DNA from: Planctomyces sp.
GTDB lineage: Bacteria; Planctomycetota; Planctomycetia; Planctomycetales; Planctomycetaceae
Direction of reading: 5' to 3'
NCBI GenBank assembly: GCA_016795105.1
Contig: JAEUIH010000007.1
Span: 1 to 64,000 of the forward strand
Length of the DNA stretch: 64,000 nucleotides
Part shown: piece after piece, positions 17,951 to 26,815 of the stretch
Position numbering within the stretch: position 1 is the stretch's first letter
How the letters are laid out: every line of letters starts with the position of its first letter
The notes under the pieces: generated by a model
What the model was told of the DNA's origin: nothing
Databases searched by the model: none
What the model saw: the letters and a program-made list of their open reading frames with translations, nothing else
Made by a program: the position numbers and the translations under genes

Positions 17951-18313
17951 TCCTTTCCCTGCAGCCCGTCTGTCGCACCTGATTGAAGACTCATGCGCTG
18001 GACACCATCAGATTGGTGCAGGAGAACCGCAGAAGTATCCGATGTTTCGTTCCGACGCCAAATGAGTCCATCCGAAAGCCCAGATTGTAACCGACTCATC
18101 CATTGACCCCGCCCCGGATCGCCGTCCGTCAGGCATCAGGGTTTCGGTGCTCCACATCGCCTTCACAACAAATGGCGCCGGGATCGAGGCTTTGGGCCAA
18201 TCGCTTTGTGGCTTCAGGTCCAAACACTATGGTCGCGGCCCAAAGTGAAGTGAATGCATCGATCAGGATTTGAACGAACCTCGACGGGTTCCTGAAAAGC
18301 GAACTGTCTTCAC

Positions 18314-18348
18314 AAAAAAAGCCCTCGCCATATGAAATGACGAGGGCT
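18314..18348 (-). terminator. intrinsic terminator for leftward transcription
   Basis: On the minus strand the stem AGCCCTCG / CGAGGGCT with a 13-base loop is followed at once by seven T. This is the most canonical terminator in the window, yet no obvious leftward gene precedes it. The best candidate transcript begins near 18600 and contains the tiny ORF at 18552-18575. Confidence 0.75.
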
Positions 18349-18551
18349 CGGAGGTTATCTAGAGTACTGAAATGCCTGCCAACACAAATTCACTCCGGCA
18401 CGAACAGACTGAGCCCATTCCTGGGAGATCTTACATCAACTTCGCTGCATCAAGCAGCGTGATGAAGAGTGAAGAAAACTGCCGAACAAAGCCGGAGTCA
18501 CAGACTTCAGAGGTGTAAAACACGCCTCAACATGAACAGGAGACAAGTCAC

Positions 18552-18575
18552 TTACACAACGATCATTTCTTCCAT
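18552..18575 (-). CDS. seven-codon ORF (MEEMIVV) with a strong ribosome site
   Basis: GGAGG stands six bases before an ATG that opens MEEMIVV and a TAA. About 200 bases downstream, after a GCTGC/GCAGC hairpin at about 18447-18462, comes a canonical terminator. Together these suggest a short RNA with a peptide or leader function. It may also be the tail of a longer 93-codon frame (to 18833) that has no other support. Confidence 0.25.
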   Translation of the reverse strand: MEEMIVV

Positions 18576-18889
18576 AGGCGTCCTCCGGATCAAGGAAAAA
18601 CACAGCAACGGAAAAACAACTTCGCGTGCAAGTGTTGCAGCCGGATGAATATCAGTCAATAAGAATTTCCAGTGATTATTTCGCATTCCGGCAACGATCC
18701 GAACGTTGAAGTTTCTCGGCCGAATTTTCCGATTTCGACGAGTTTTTGGGTTCGAGACCGCCTCATTGCCGGACACGAGTATTCCTGAGTACCATACCGA
18801 AGTCAACTCTGCGATCAAGATGCGAACGGGCACATGAGGAATTCAATTACCCAGCGCGGCTTCGAATCGCAGGCAGGGTTGGCGTTTTG

Positions 18890-18972
18890 ACCACGGAAGA
18901 CGCGGAAGCAACGGATTCATCGCAGAAGTACTCGATTGTGTTCTTTCGTGTGGTTCGTGTCTTTCGTGGTTA
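18890..18972. repeat. ACCACGGAAGACACGG / CCGTGTCTTCCGTGGT-type palindromic repeat
   Basis: The left arm ACCACGGAAGACGCGGAAG (18890-18908) faces TTCGTGTCTTTCGTGGTTA (18954-18972). The pairing is imperfect because the two arms have diverged. It lies inside the gene-poor gap. Confidence 0.55.
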
Positions 18973-19283
18973 CCATTCACGCTGGCTACACACTGGATGC
19001 AGTCGGCATCAATGTACATCATTCCTCGCAGCACAAAACGCCAGCACCAATGAATTTATGCAACTCGACGTCGAGAATCTTTGCGGCTCGAAAGAAATTC
19101 AGCTATTCGTAGTAAAGACACTCACGGGCAGGCTGAACCTCTGATTCCTTCCCGATTCCTCTTGCCGCATCGCATTGCTCGATTCAGATTTTGCTGGATT
19201 CCATACCCCAGTTCTTTCAGCTGTTGCGTTCAGCGGAAGAAAGCGTGACAAACGGCAATCTCATAGATCGGAGCACCACAACC

Positions 19284-19481
19284 ATGAGCAGCCTGAACCC
19301 TCGTACTGTCGAAAAGCTGGAAGAAAAGATCGAAGACGCCATCGCCGAAATCATCATCAAGATGGGACTCAATAAACTCCCCCTGCTGCCCGCACGACAC
19401 ACCATGCACCTCATGGCCAAAGCAGCGGTCACTGTCTATGAAGCAGCCGTTGAAAATCAAGGGTCGGATGGTATCGCTTGA
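19284..19481 (+). CDS. small conserved planctomycete hypothetical protein, 65 aa
   Basis: The ATG at 19284 has GGAG eight bases upstream and is preferred over the upstream in-frame Met at 19191. The protein reads MSSLNPRTVEKLEEKIEDAI, then IIIKMGLNKLPLLPARHTMH and LMAKAAVTVYEAAVE: a helical, soluble 65-residue product. I recall close relatives in other planctomycetes annotated as hypothetical. The next gene starts 76 bases downstream in the same direction. Confidence 0.65.
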   Translation: MSSLNPRTVEKLEEKIEDAIAEIIIKMGLNKLPLLPARHTMHLMAKAAVTVYEAAVENQGSDGIA

Positions 19482-19556
19482 TGGACGGTTTAGATCTTTG
19501 CAAAGATTGAGCTGCGAAACTTCAGAATCGAGTAATCCTCGAATCGAGCAATCGCA

Positions 19557-20174
19557 ATGGACATCGATGTCTCCCATGCCATCAGGCTGACTAAAGCCGA
19601 AGCCACGTGGTATTCCGGCCGTCTGCAGAACGCCATAGGCCTGGGAAAGAAATTGATATTCCCCTATCGGATCGTAAAACAGGCTGAGGTCGATATCCGT
19701 CTAAATCTTGAAAAGACGAATCGTCCTGAAGTCCGCGTATATGGACTTACAGGACTCAGTCATAACGACCAGCGTCTCAAGACTCTCCTGGAGAGTATGT
19801 TTCAAATCTATGCCTCAAGTGCATGTGAACTTGTCCGAATCGTCGCCTCGATCGCAGAATACGACAAAGTACGCAGAGACCACTATGAAGATGACGTTCT
19901 GGGTGTCGTCGTCGACTTCAAAAACAGGGACATTGGCCATTTATCCGGAACGACTCAGCAGAGTCACGACAATGAACCTGAACGAACGGACTCATCGTCC
20001 TTCCAATTCGAATGGAACGGAAATCGGATCGTAGCTCGATCCCTGAAACGAATTCATCAGCAAGACAAGAAACCACGCGAATCTGATGCGATTCCGTATT
20101 GGAGCCTGACGGAATTCCACGAACTGTTCTGCATACGGTACCCATGGCTACGTCAACCTCAGAACTTTTCGTGA
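19557..20174 (+). CDS. hypothetical protein, 205 aa
   Basis: The product is soluble and charged, with an N-terminal helical part (IRLTKAEATWYSGRLQNAIG) and a central helical stretch (RLKTLLESMFQIYASSACEL). No motif of a known family is seen, no signal peptide, and the ribosome site is weak. It probably shares a transcript with the small gene upstream. Confidence 0.5.
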   Translation: MDIDVSHAIRLTKAEATWYSGRLQNAIGLGKKLIFPYRIVKQAEVDIRLNLEKTNRPEVRVYGLTGLSHNDQRLKTLLESMFQIYASSACELVRIVASIAEYDKVRRDHYEDDVLGVVVDFKNRDIGHLSGTTQQSHDNEPERTDSSSFQFEWNGNRIVARSLKRIHQQDKKPRESDAIPYWSLTEFHELFCIRYPWLRQPQNFS

Positions 20175-20203
20175 CACCAAGAGCAACGGCTCAGGTAAAC
20201 TAC

Positions 20204-20965
20204 CTATGTAGTCAGTCTCCTGACGGCTTCTTCTTCGATGGCATCAACGATGGCTGGCGAGTGGCCGGAGCGGAATGAGTTGATCCAGTGATACAGGAAG
20301 TATGGCAGAGGGACGATGGGCCACATCACATTCATGGTCACCATGTTAATAAGTACAAATTTGTAGAGGCTCCCTCGAATGCATGAGGGACACGCGGTGA
20401 CGCGAGTTTCCGAAATGGTGCCAACGACCTGAGCGAGTAAAGCAACGTAAGACAGGTACGTTTTCAGTTGCTTCGTTTCTTTGCCACACTCCTCGCAGTG
20501 AAGCACGGGAGGTGCTGCGACGATTGCATCTCGGACAGACAGCCGTCCCTGAGCCCTGAAGCTTTCTGACAGGCATGCAGTAGCAATCCGGGAGCTGCTA
20601 TGATCTGCACCGCTAAGCTTGAAGGTATGATTCGGTCCCTGTTGAGTCCTGAGGATTAGTTGTTTGCCGGACTGTGTGACTCCTGCCACATCATGCCAGT
20701 GAACATCGAGAGCGTCCGCAGTTTGAGGTTTCCAGTGAAATCCAGTCTGGTCGATTCGAATCATAGGTGGACGACGGCGTGCTGAAATCCCTGCATACAA
20801 CAGCCAAAGAGATAGGCAACCAATGACAATCGACACGCCGTGAACGTCAGGCTTCAGGCCCCCTTCGGCAATATGTCGCAGGTCCATGATCGTCAACGCC
20901 ATGCCCACGATACCGAAACAAATCCGAAACGTGCCGCGAAACTGAGAAACATCTCGAACAATCAT
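20204..20965 (-). CDS. membrane protein with a PH-like/zinc-ribbon middle
   Basis: I start at Met of MIVRDVSQFRGTFRICFG (20965); a GTG at 20977 is the alternative. An N-terminal membrane pair (ICFGIVGMALTIMDL, VSIVIGCLSLWLLYAGI) precedes a small beta-domain (IRIDQTGFHWKP, VHWHDVAGVTQSGKQLIL) of bacterial PH-like type. A zinc-ribbon follows, with knuckle HCEECG and second pair TACPSC, and then a hydrophobic segment (FVLINMVTMNVMWPIVPLPY). The role is unknown; similar proteins are often membrane sensors or scaffolds. Confidence 0.5.
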   Translation of the reverse strand: MIVRDVSQFRGTFRICFGIVGMALTIMDLRHIAEGGLKPDVHGVSIVIGCLSLWLLYAGISARRRPPMIRIDQTGFHWKPQTADALDVHWHDVAGVTQSGKQLILRTQQGPNHTFKLSGADHSSSRIATACLSESFRAQGRLSVRDAIVAAPPVLHCEECGKETKQLKTYLSYVALLAQVVGTISETRVTACPSCIRGSLYKFVLINMVTMNVMWPIVPLPYFLYHWINSFRSGHSPAIVDAIEEEAVRRLTT

Positions 20966-21213
20966 ATTCCGTCTCACACCTCATCATTGTCACCATCAGA
21001 CTAGAGTCTCCCTAAGGATGAAATTTTGCGATCCCTATGTCTAGTCAGACCAGATGTAATTCCAGCGAAAGAAATCCCGGAGTTTTGGGGTATTCGCCCA
21101 ATGAGTCGCGTGATCCGCGTCGACCGGTTGTCACCTGCTGATTAACATCGCAGGTCGAAAATCTGCAAAACGAACCCAACTGGTACCGCCATCACCAGAA
21201 CAGGATGAAACAC

Positions 21214-21597
21214 ATGCCAACCGGAACAGAACTCGCCCGACCGTTCCTCCCGACTCGGGATTTTGAAACCTCAAAGCACTTCTATGAGGCTCTTGGTTTC
21301 GAAAAGACGCTGGACAGTGAAGTTGCAATTTTCAAAACCGGAAGTGGGGGATTTCTGTTGCAAAGGTACTTCCAGAAAGACTGGGCCGGTAACTTTATGA
21401 TGCAACTCATGGTTGATGACCTCGACGCTTGGTGGTCGCATATCGAATCGCTCGATCTTGCAAATCGGTTTGCCGTACCTGAGCCCAAACCACCTGCAAT
21501 GCAACCCTGGGGTCTGAGGATTGCATTTATCGTCGATCCCGCGGGTGTCTTGTGGCACATCGCCGAACGTCGCCCCGGCGTGATTCACGATGCCTGA
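21214..21597 (+). CDS. VOC (glyoxalase/bleomycin-resistance fold) protein
   Basis: The start is placed at the second ATG, eight bases after AGGA; the first (21205) has no site. The 127-residue protein has one betaalphabetabetabeta repeat pair: ARPFLPTRDFETSKHFYEAL, FLLQRYFQKDWAG, FMMQLMVDDLDAWWSHIE, then LRIAFIVDPAGVLWHIAE. Metal-binding positions of true glyoxalase I (His, Glu, His, Glu) are only partly present: Glu and His in WHIAE remain. Members act on aldehydes, antibiotics or aromatic substrates, or are binding proteins; the substrate is unknown. It is followed by a 19-bp palindrome. Confidence 0.75.
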   Translation: MPTGTELARPFLPTRDFETSKHFYEALGFEKTLDSEVAIFKTGSGGFLLQRYFQKDWAGNFMMQLMVDDLDAWWSHIESLDLANRFAVPEPKPPAMQPWGLRIAFIVDPAGVLWHIAERRPGVIHDA

Positions 21598-21621
21598 AGG
21601 AAGTGGCTCCACAATTTCACA

Positions 21622-21661
21622 AAAGGGGTCAGGACTCGTTTCAACGAGTCCTGACCCCTTT
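21622..21661. repeat. 19-bp perfect palindrome, AAAGGGGTCAGGACTCGTT type
   Basis: Arms at 21622-21640 and 21643-21661 pair perfectly around a two-base loop. Its position 25 bases after the VOC stop and its poly-purine/T flanks let it serve as a terminator. A 17-base half copy (CGAGTCCTGACCCCTTT) recurs at 43160-43176, so it is a dispersed repeat, not a gene-specific element. Confidence 0.75.
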
Positions 21662-21816
21662 GTCGAGGATGTTGAGGGATTGCGGGAATTGTGGGGAGTC
21701 TGGGTTGAGGAAAATGTAGAGATTTCTGCGCTTGGTTTAGGGTCGGTTGTCGCCCTTGTCTCCATCGGTGTCTCGCAGACGGGTTGATTTCCTGATCCTC
21801 TTCATAGGAATTTCTG

Positions 21817-22704
21817 ATGAACAAAGTTGTCTGGCGACGTGTTGTCCTGAGTCTTCTTGTAGTGTTTTGGGCGTTTGAAAGCACTGCTCTCCAAGCACAG
21901 GTTCGGACGAGTCAAGCTGTATCGTTCGGTGATAGTCTCACGGACAACGAAGACCTGGATCTGGTCTTTGGAACACCAGCTTCTATTTACGGGGCGGATC
22001 CGTTTGAAGCGATGTTCAATAAGGCTTCGTTTCCTGGTGATCAACTGACAAACTACGCGGTGCTGGGATCAACGTCAGAACAGGTTTTCCAGCAGGTTCA
22101 GGCATACGCTGAGGCGAGGAAGTCGCGACTTGTCCCAAGGTCGACACTCGTGAGTATTCAGGGTGGCGCAAATGATTTCCTTGCCCCCGAAAACATAGCG
22201 GTTCTTGCGTCGGCGGCGCCTGGTGAAAGTCGCAAAGCGGATGCAATCATCAATCGGATACGGCAGAATCTTGTTCGCAGTGTTCAGACAATTCAGAGAG
22301 TTGATCATGCTCAGATCGTTGTCTGGACCGTGCCTGATGTCACATTGTCTCCGTATGGACTCTTTTACCTCCCTGGAGACGAAGGAGCCGCCAACATTCG
22401 AGCACACATCAACCGGCTCAATCGCTTTATCCGAGGTATGGAATGTCGACGGAGCATAGCAGTGCTTGATCTGTCTTCTTTGCTGACCGCATCCATCATT
22501 TCGCCGCCTGTAATTTACGGTGTGCCTCTCTATGGTCCCCCTGCATTTGGCTTTCCTCTGGCAATCTTTGCGGATCCTCTGCATCCCACCGCCGTCTCAA
22601 ACGGTCTGACCGCAAACCTATTGATCGAGGAAGTTAACGAAAACTTCAGAGATGACGTTCCGTTCTATTCGGAAGACGAGTTAGCGACGATGGCGGGGTT
22701 CTGA
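21817..22704 (+). CDS. secreted SGNH/GDSL hydrolase
   Basis: An N-terminal signal peptide (VVLSLLVVFWAFESTALQAQ) is followed by block I SFGDSLTDN (nucleophile Ser), block III GGANDFLAP (oxyanion Asn) and block V DPLHPT (catalytic Asp and His). All four SGNH hallmark residues are present. The order and the 295-residue length fit the GDSL lipase/esterase group (COG3240-like). It is exported and probably hydrolyses esters or acyl groups on carbohydrate or lipid in the periplasm or outside. Start at 21817 with AGGA eight bases upstream. Confidence 0.85.
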   Translation: MNKVVWRRVVLSLLVVFWAFESTALQAQVRTSQAVSFGDSLTDNEDLDLVFGTPASIYGADPFEAMFNKASFPGDQLTNYAVLGSTSEQVFQQVQAYAEARKSRLVPRSTLVSIQGGANDFLAPENIAVLASAAPGESRKADAIINRIRQNLVRSVQTIQRVDHAQIVVWTVPDVTLSPYGLFYLPGDEGAANIRAHINRLNRFIRGMECRRSIAVLDLSSLLTASIISPPVIYGVPLYGPPAFGFPLAIFADPLHPTAVSNGLTANLLIEEVNENFRDDVPFYSEDELATMAGF

Positions 22705-22955
22705 AATCGATGCCTGAACGTAGTCACATGTGCAGTGTGCGATATTGACATCACCCCGGCTGTCATGCCCCTAAGCCGTAGCACAGCAAGTTCTGATGGA
22801 CGTTGCTATTTTGAAAGTCGCTGTGCTATGGTGTGGGGAGCGATCCTTGACAATCGCGAGCAGGCTTTTGACGTTCATCTTGCGAAATAGATGAACACTT
22901 AAGTATGCTGTGTCCCCCGTCGAGTGAGCACAACTTCACATGCTGGAACCTGACT
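22705..22955. promoter_or_regulatory. 250-base upstream region with an inverted repeat
   Basis: TAGCACAGC (22779-22787) and GCTGTGCTA (22820-22828) form a nine-base inverted repeat between the SGNH gene and the RTX protein. It may be an operator or part of a weak terminator. No -10/-35 pair stands out. Confidence 0.35.
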
Positions 22956-25625
22956 ATGCCGCACTTTCATCGGTCTCGTCGTCGCAACATCGCCAGCGTG
23001 AAAGCAGAACCGCTGGAAGTCAGGGCACTTCTGACTGGTGGAGAAGCTGGCCCTCTCCCCGATCTTCAGATGAATTCTGTGGTCTTTGATGGTAACTCAA
23101 CGATGACGGTCACCTATACCGTTGTCGGAAATGATGTCCCGGCATTTGAGCTTACGTTTCTTAAGTCAGCGAACAACCTTGTTGATCCGGGTGATCAACT
23201 TCTGGAAACCATCGCGATCAGTGATCCGGTCCTGAGAACCGTCGGAGTACACTCGGTCCAGCTGATCATCGGCAGTGGAGCTGGTGAGGTTTCACTACCC
23301 GGAACTGACACGCCGGACGACGAACTGGATTACGAGTTGCTGGCCGTGCTGAACCAAAACAACTCTGTGATCGAGTCCGACCTGGTTCCACTGGAAGACA
23401 ATGTTGCTCGAATCACCGGCGTCTACAGGGCTGGCACCAGTGTCTTCGCTTATGGTGGGGATGGGAGCGAATCGTATGTCGCGACAAAGGTGACCACGAC
23501 TCTTTTCCGACTTTCGATCAATGGAATTGTAACTTATTCCTGGCCTCAGAGTTCAGTCACGGACTTCCGCTTTCGGGGCCGCTCCGGCGATGACGTGCTG
23601 AGCATCAATGGCCTGGCAATTCCTGCTCTGCTCATTGGCGGACCAGGCAATGATTCACTCACTGGAGGCACTTCCAGCGACGTCCTGATTGGCGGGTCAG
23701 GAAATGATGTACTCACCGGAGGCGCTGGAAACGACGCCTATCGGTTCGATGTAGATGAGACCCTTGGTTCAGATACAGTGACCGATGCAGGCGGAGCCGA
23801 CCTGCTCGATTTTGGGCAAACATCCTCCCAGAGTGTTTCCGTCAATCTGGGACTTACGACAATTCAAACAGTTACGGCAGGGCGGCTGTTCCTGACACTA
23901 ACATCCGCCTCCAGCATTGACCATGTCACCGGTGGACAGGGAAACGATCTGATTTTTGGCAACACGCTTGCCAACATCCTGACGGGTGGTGCCGGGAATG
24001 ACACCCTGTCGGGACTTGCCGGCAACGATACGATCAACGGCGGAAGCGGCACCGACACAGTAGATGGTGGTGCTGGCAACGACATATTCCTGTTTGACGC
24101 AGATTCAGATGCCGGAGGAGACTTCGTCATCGATGCGAGCGGGATTGATACCGTTTCGTTCGAAAATACGTCGGCCAATGTTGTCTTCAATCTCGGTAGT
24201 TCGACTTCGCAATCCGTAAACGGCGGGCTTCTGTCCGTCACACTTGCATCTGCGACCATGATTGAAAACATCACTGGTGGCCAGGGAAACGATACACTCA
24301 CCGGAAACACACTCGCCAATGTTCTTGTCGGCGGACCCGGAAATGACGTCCTTTCAGGAGCGAATGGAAACGACACTTATCTGTTTATTGCAGACACTCC
24401 TCTTGGCTCCGATACCCTGACCGACACCGTAGGTACTGAAACGGTATCGTTTGCAGGAACAGGCAGCAACGTAGCCTTCAGTCTTGGCCTCACAACAGCT
24501 CAGAACGTAAACGCAAATCTGTCAATTACGCTTTCCGCCCTCACGTTTGATAATGTCATCGGAGGAAATGGAAACGACAATCTGACGGGAAGCAATGGAA
24601 CGAACGTTCTCACGGGCGGAGCTGGAAATGACATACTTGCCGGTGCCAGTGGAAACGACACGTATCTATTCGATGCCGATCTTGCCCTCGGTACGGACAC
24701 AATTATCGAATCCGGATCCGGCACTGACACCATAGATCTGGCTTCAACATCAACATCGTCGGTCACCATTGACCTGTCAACAACTGCACTGCAGGTTGTA
24801 AATCCGAAACTCTCTCTCATTCTGCAGTCGGCAACTCTTATTGAATCGGCTCGAGGGGGCTCTCGCGATGACCTGCTGATCGGGAACAGTCTTGGCAACA
24901 CACTGACAGGCAATGCCGGAAATGACACTCTGATTGGCTCGGACGGCAATGATCTGCTGATCGGTGGAGCAGGAAATGACATCAAGAATGGTGGAGCCGG
25001 TGATGACCAGTATCAGTTCGATACTGATACGCAAATCGGTACAGACACAATCACTGACGCATCAGGCATCGATGCTCTGGATTTTGCAGCCACCACCACG
25101 ACCAGTATTGTGGTCGACCTGCAGATCACTATCCCACAAGTGATCAATACCAATCTGACACTCGCGATACCTGACCAGATCGAAATCGTACTCGGCTCCG
25201 CGATGAATGACACGATTCGCGGCAACTCACTTGCGAACGTGCTCGTCGGGAACGCCGGCAATGATGTGATTGATGGTCGCGGTGGTAACGACATTCTGAT
25301 CGGCGGGCTCGGACTTGACTTCATCAACGGTGGGTCTGAGCAGGACATTCTGATCGCAGGTCGAACAACATATGATGCCCAGTTGGTTTCTCTCAGGACG
25401 CTGCTGTCCACATGGAATTCCGCCAGTCCATATACAACAAAGGTCGACAGCCTGCGACTTGGCGTTGGCTCGCCGGTTGTGCGTCTGAAGGCAAAGTCCA
25501 CTGTCCTGAACGATACGTTTGCCAGCGATCAGCTGACTGGAAGTACACAGGAAGACTGGTTCTTTGCTGCTGTGGATGACGTTCTGACCGATCTGGCGGC
25601 CGGAGAATTGGTTGATTTGCTGTAA
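22956..25625 (+). CDS. RTX/hemolysin-type calcium-binding repeat surface protein
   Basis: Start 22956 is chosen because it yields MPHFHRSRRRNIASVKAEPLEVRALLT, the basic N-terminus with an EPLEVRALL motif that planctomycete secreted proteins carry; an ATG at 22905 also fits. After an unassigned beta-domain (residues about 30-210) come five modules of roughly 90-100 residues. Each alternates a beta block (LGSDTVTDAGGADLLDF... QSVNLGL) with GGxGNDxLxGG nonapeptides such as GGAGNDTLSG and GGSGNDVLTGG, which bind calcium in the beta-roll. The C-terminus (ILIAGRTTYDAQLVSLRTLL, ...QEDWFFAAVDD) is the typical planctomycete tail. It is probably exported and adhesive or structural. Confidence 0.85.
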   Translation: MPHFHRSRRRNIASVKAEPLEVRALLTGGEAGPLPDLQMNSVVFDGNSTMTVTYTVVGNDVPAFELTFLKSANNLVDPGDQLLETIAISDPVLRTVGVHSVQLIIGSGAGEVSLPGTDTPDDELDYELLAVLNQNNSVIESDLVPLEDNVARITGVYRAGTSVFAYGGDGSESYVATKVTTTLFRLSINGIVTYSWPQSSVTDFRFRGRSGDDVLSINGLAIPALLIGGPGNDSLTGGTSSDVLIGGSGNDVLTGGAGNDAYRFDVDETLGSDTVTDAGGADLLDFGQTSSQSVSVNLGLTTIQTVTAGRLFLTLTSASSIDHVTGGQGNDLIFGNTLANILTGGAGNDTLSGLAGNDTINGGSGTDTVDGGAGNDIFLFDADSDAGGDFVIDASGIDTVSFENTSANVVFNLGSSTSQSVNGGLLSVTLASATMIENITGGQGNDTLTGNTLANVLVGGPGNDVLSGANGNDTYLFIADTPLGSDTLTDTVGTETVSFAGTGSNVAFSLGLTTAQNVNANLSITLSALTFDNVIGGNGNDNLTGSNGTNVLTGGAGNDILAGASGNDTYLFDADLALGTDTIIESGSGTDTIDLASTSTSSVTIDLSTTALQVVNPKLSLILQSATLIESARGGSRDDLLIGNSLGNTLTGNAGNDTLIGSDGNDLLIGGAGNDIKNGGAGDDQYQFDTDTQIGTDTITDASGIDALDFAATTTTSIVVDLQITIPQVINTNLTLAIPDQIEIVLGSAMNDTIRGNSLANVLVGNAGNDVIDGRGGNDILIGGLGLDFINGGSEQDILIAGRTTYDAQLVSLRTLLSTWNSASPYTTKVDSLRLGVGSPVVRLKAKSTVLNDTFASDQLTGSTQEDWFFAAVDDVLTDLAAGELVDLL

Positions 25626-25641
25626 GGAGAGGAGAGCTTTG

Positions 25642-26109
25642 TTGTCGATTCAACTCAGGAAAATTCTGTTACCTGTAGACTTCAGTGCATATTCACAGAC
25701 GGCGGTGAACTATGCCATTGAACTTGCCTCCAAATTCAAGGCAGACCTGCATGTACTGCATGTCATTGAACCCCATCTCTCTGCCACGCCCGATTTTGGA
25801 CTCGGTCTCAATCTGCCGAACTACATTGTCGAGTCACGAGCAGCGGCTCAAAGGTGTCTCGACAGGATTCCGGACACAACGTCTGCTACCGGAATCAGCA
25901 TAACCCGTGTCCTGGTTGATGGGGCAACAAAGTCAGAAATCGTCAGATATGCTCGAAATGAGAGTATTGACCTGATTGTCATCGCAACACACGGTCGTAC
26001 AGGTCTATCCCATGTGATTATGGGAAGTGTTGCGGAGAGTATTGTTCGCTCTGCTCCCTGCCCTGTTCTGACAGTCCGCCCTGAAGGCCACCAGTTTGTT
26101 ATGCCCTGA
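25642..26109 (+). CDS. universal stress protein UspA family
   Basis: TTG at 25642 follows the purine-rich AGGAGAGGAG; the longer frame overlaps the RTX gene and lacks a site. The about 155-residue protein has the Usp layout: KILLPVDFSAYSQTAVNYAI, a hydrophobic strand ADLHVLHVIEPH, GATKSEIVRYA, DLIVIATHGRTGLSHVIMGS (the ATP-binding GxHGRxG(x)9-GSVAE pattern) and VAESIVRSAPCPVLTV. It probably binds ATP and responds to stress. Its 3' end overlaps, tail to tail, the opposite-strand gene by 11 bases. Confidence 0.85.
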   Translation: MSIQLRKILLPVDFSAYSQTAVNYAIELASKFKADLHVLHVIEPHLSATPDFGLGLNLPNYIVESRAAAQRCLDRIPDTTSATGISITRVLVDGATKSEIVRYARNESIDLIVIATHGRTGLSHVIMGSVAESIVRSAPCPVLTVRPEGHQFVMP

Positions 26110-26803
26110 TTTCGGCGGACGGAACGATCGCGAACGGGCATCTGACGGATGTCAGTTCTTTCGCCCATCGAGAATCGCAAACAAGATTCTGGTGCCTCCC
26201 GATCAGCAAAACAACAGGCAGATGGTGTCTCAGAACCGAACGAAGGGAATCCTGCGATGCATCGCGAGTGTGCAAAACTTCGATGCCGTGATTGTGCGGA
26301 CCGGCGGCAACCATCCGACGAGCCAGGTTGAGGAGATTTGATGCCGCCTCAGAATGATCGTCGACGACGACGACTACCGGAGTCTGAGATGTCGGGTGAG
26401 ACTGACGGATCCCTGAACGCAAGCCAGCCGCCATTCTGATGGACTGATCGCTGATGATCGTGCTGTCCGTTGTGTTTGCCAGAAGGCTTTCGAGAGAATC
26501 CTCCGATTCCTCAATATGCCACGGAATGTCCCACCGTTCAGCCTCACGCGACAGTCTCTGTTTGATGCTCTCAGCGAATTTACTGAGCTGCGCCCGCAAG
26601 CTTGTGGAATTCACTTTATGCCGTAGTGCTGAACGACTACCGGTCTCATAGACACATGACAAATCCGCAGCTTTCAGCAACTCACGATTCTGTGAAACCA
26701 CACATTGCAAATCTGCATTTTGAACGGAAGCAAGAAGCAGGGCTGCTGGCAGAATTCGATCCAATGAAGAACCCGCATCAACTGCAATTGTAACATGGGG
26801 CAT
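26099..26803 (-). CDS. universal-stress-like or regulatory protein, 234 aa
   Basis: The N-terminal part (MPHVTIAVDAGSSLDRILP, ADLQCVVSQN) and the C-terminal part (TPVVVVVDDHSEAASNLLNL, VLLIGRHQNLVC, RCPFAIVPSAE) look like two alpha/beta halves of the Usp fold, without the complete ATP-binding Gly pattern of the neighbouring Usp. It could be a degenerate Usp or a regulator of one. It is the last gene of the leftward run, 13 bases after the Lon-like protease. Confidence 0.5.
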   Translation of the reverse strand: MPHVTIAVDAGSSLDRILPAALLLASVQNADLQCVVSQNRELLKAADLSCVYETGSRSALRHKVNSTSLRAQLSKFAESIKQRLSREAERWDIPWHIEESEDSLESLLANTTDSTIISDQSIRMAAGLRSGIRQSHPTSQTPVVVVVDDHSEAASNLLNLARRMVAAGPHNHGIEVLHTRDASQDSLRSVLRHHLPVVLLIGRHQNLVCDSRWAKELTSVRCPFAIVPSAEIRA

Positions 26804-26815
26804 GGCTGAACTCGA

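Larger units (their letters stand above)
17407..19283. other. 1.88 kb gap made of decayed palindromic repeats
   Basis: No gene with a ribosome site and a recognisable product is seen. On the minus strand 17700-17760 reads EYEYRDAEYEYEA, a GAGTAC simple repeat that looks non-coding. The stretch also holds the 17868-17950 and 18890-18972 palindromes, a leftward terminator at 18314-18348 and a tiny ORF at 18552-18575, listed separately. Confidence 0.55.

Noticed and set aside
17590-17982. 130-codon frame in the repeat-rich gap
   Set aside because: It spans the AACGCAAAGACG palindrome and the GAGTAC repeat; repeat-derived.
18746-19144. 132-codon plus-strand frame over the ACCACGG repeat
   Set aside because: It is composed of the palindromic repeat and flanking sequence; no ribosome site or family.
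23864-25501. Long minus-strand frames inside the RTX gene (up to 170 codons)
   Set aside because: They are shadows of GGxGND codons; the composition is Ser/Pro/Val-rich and no family is recognised.
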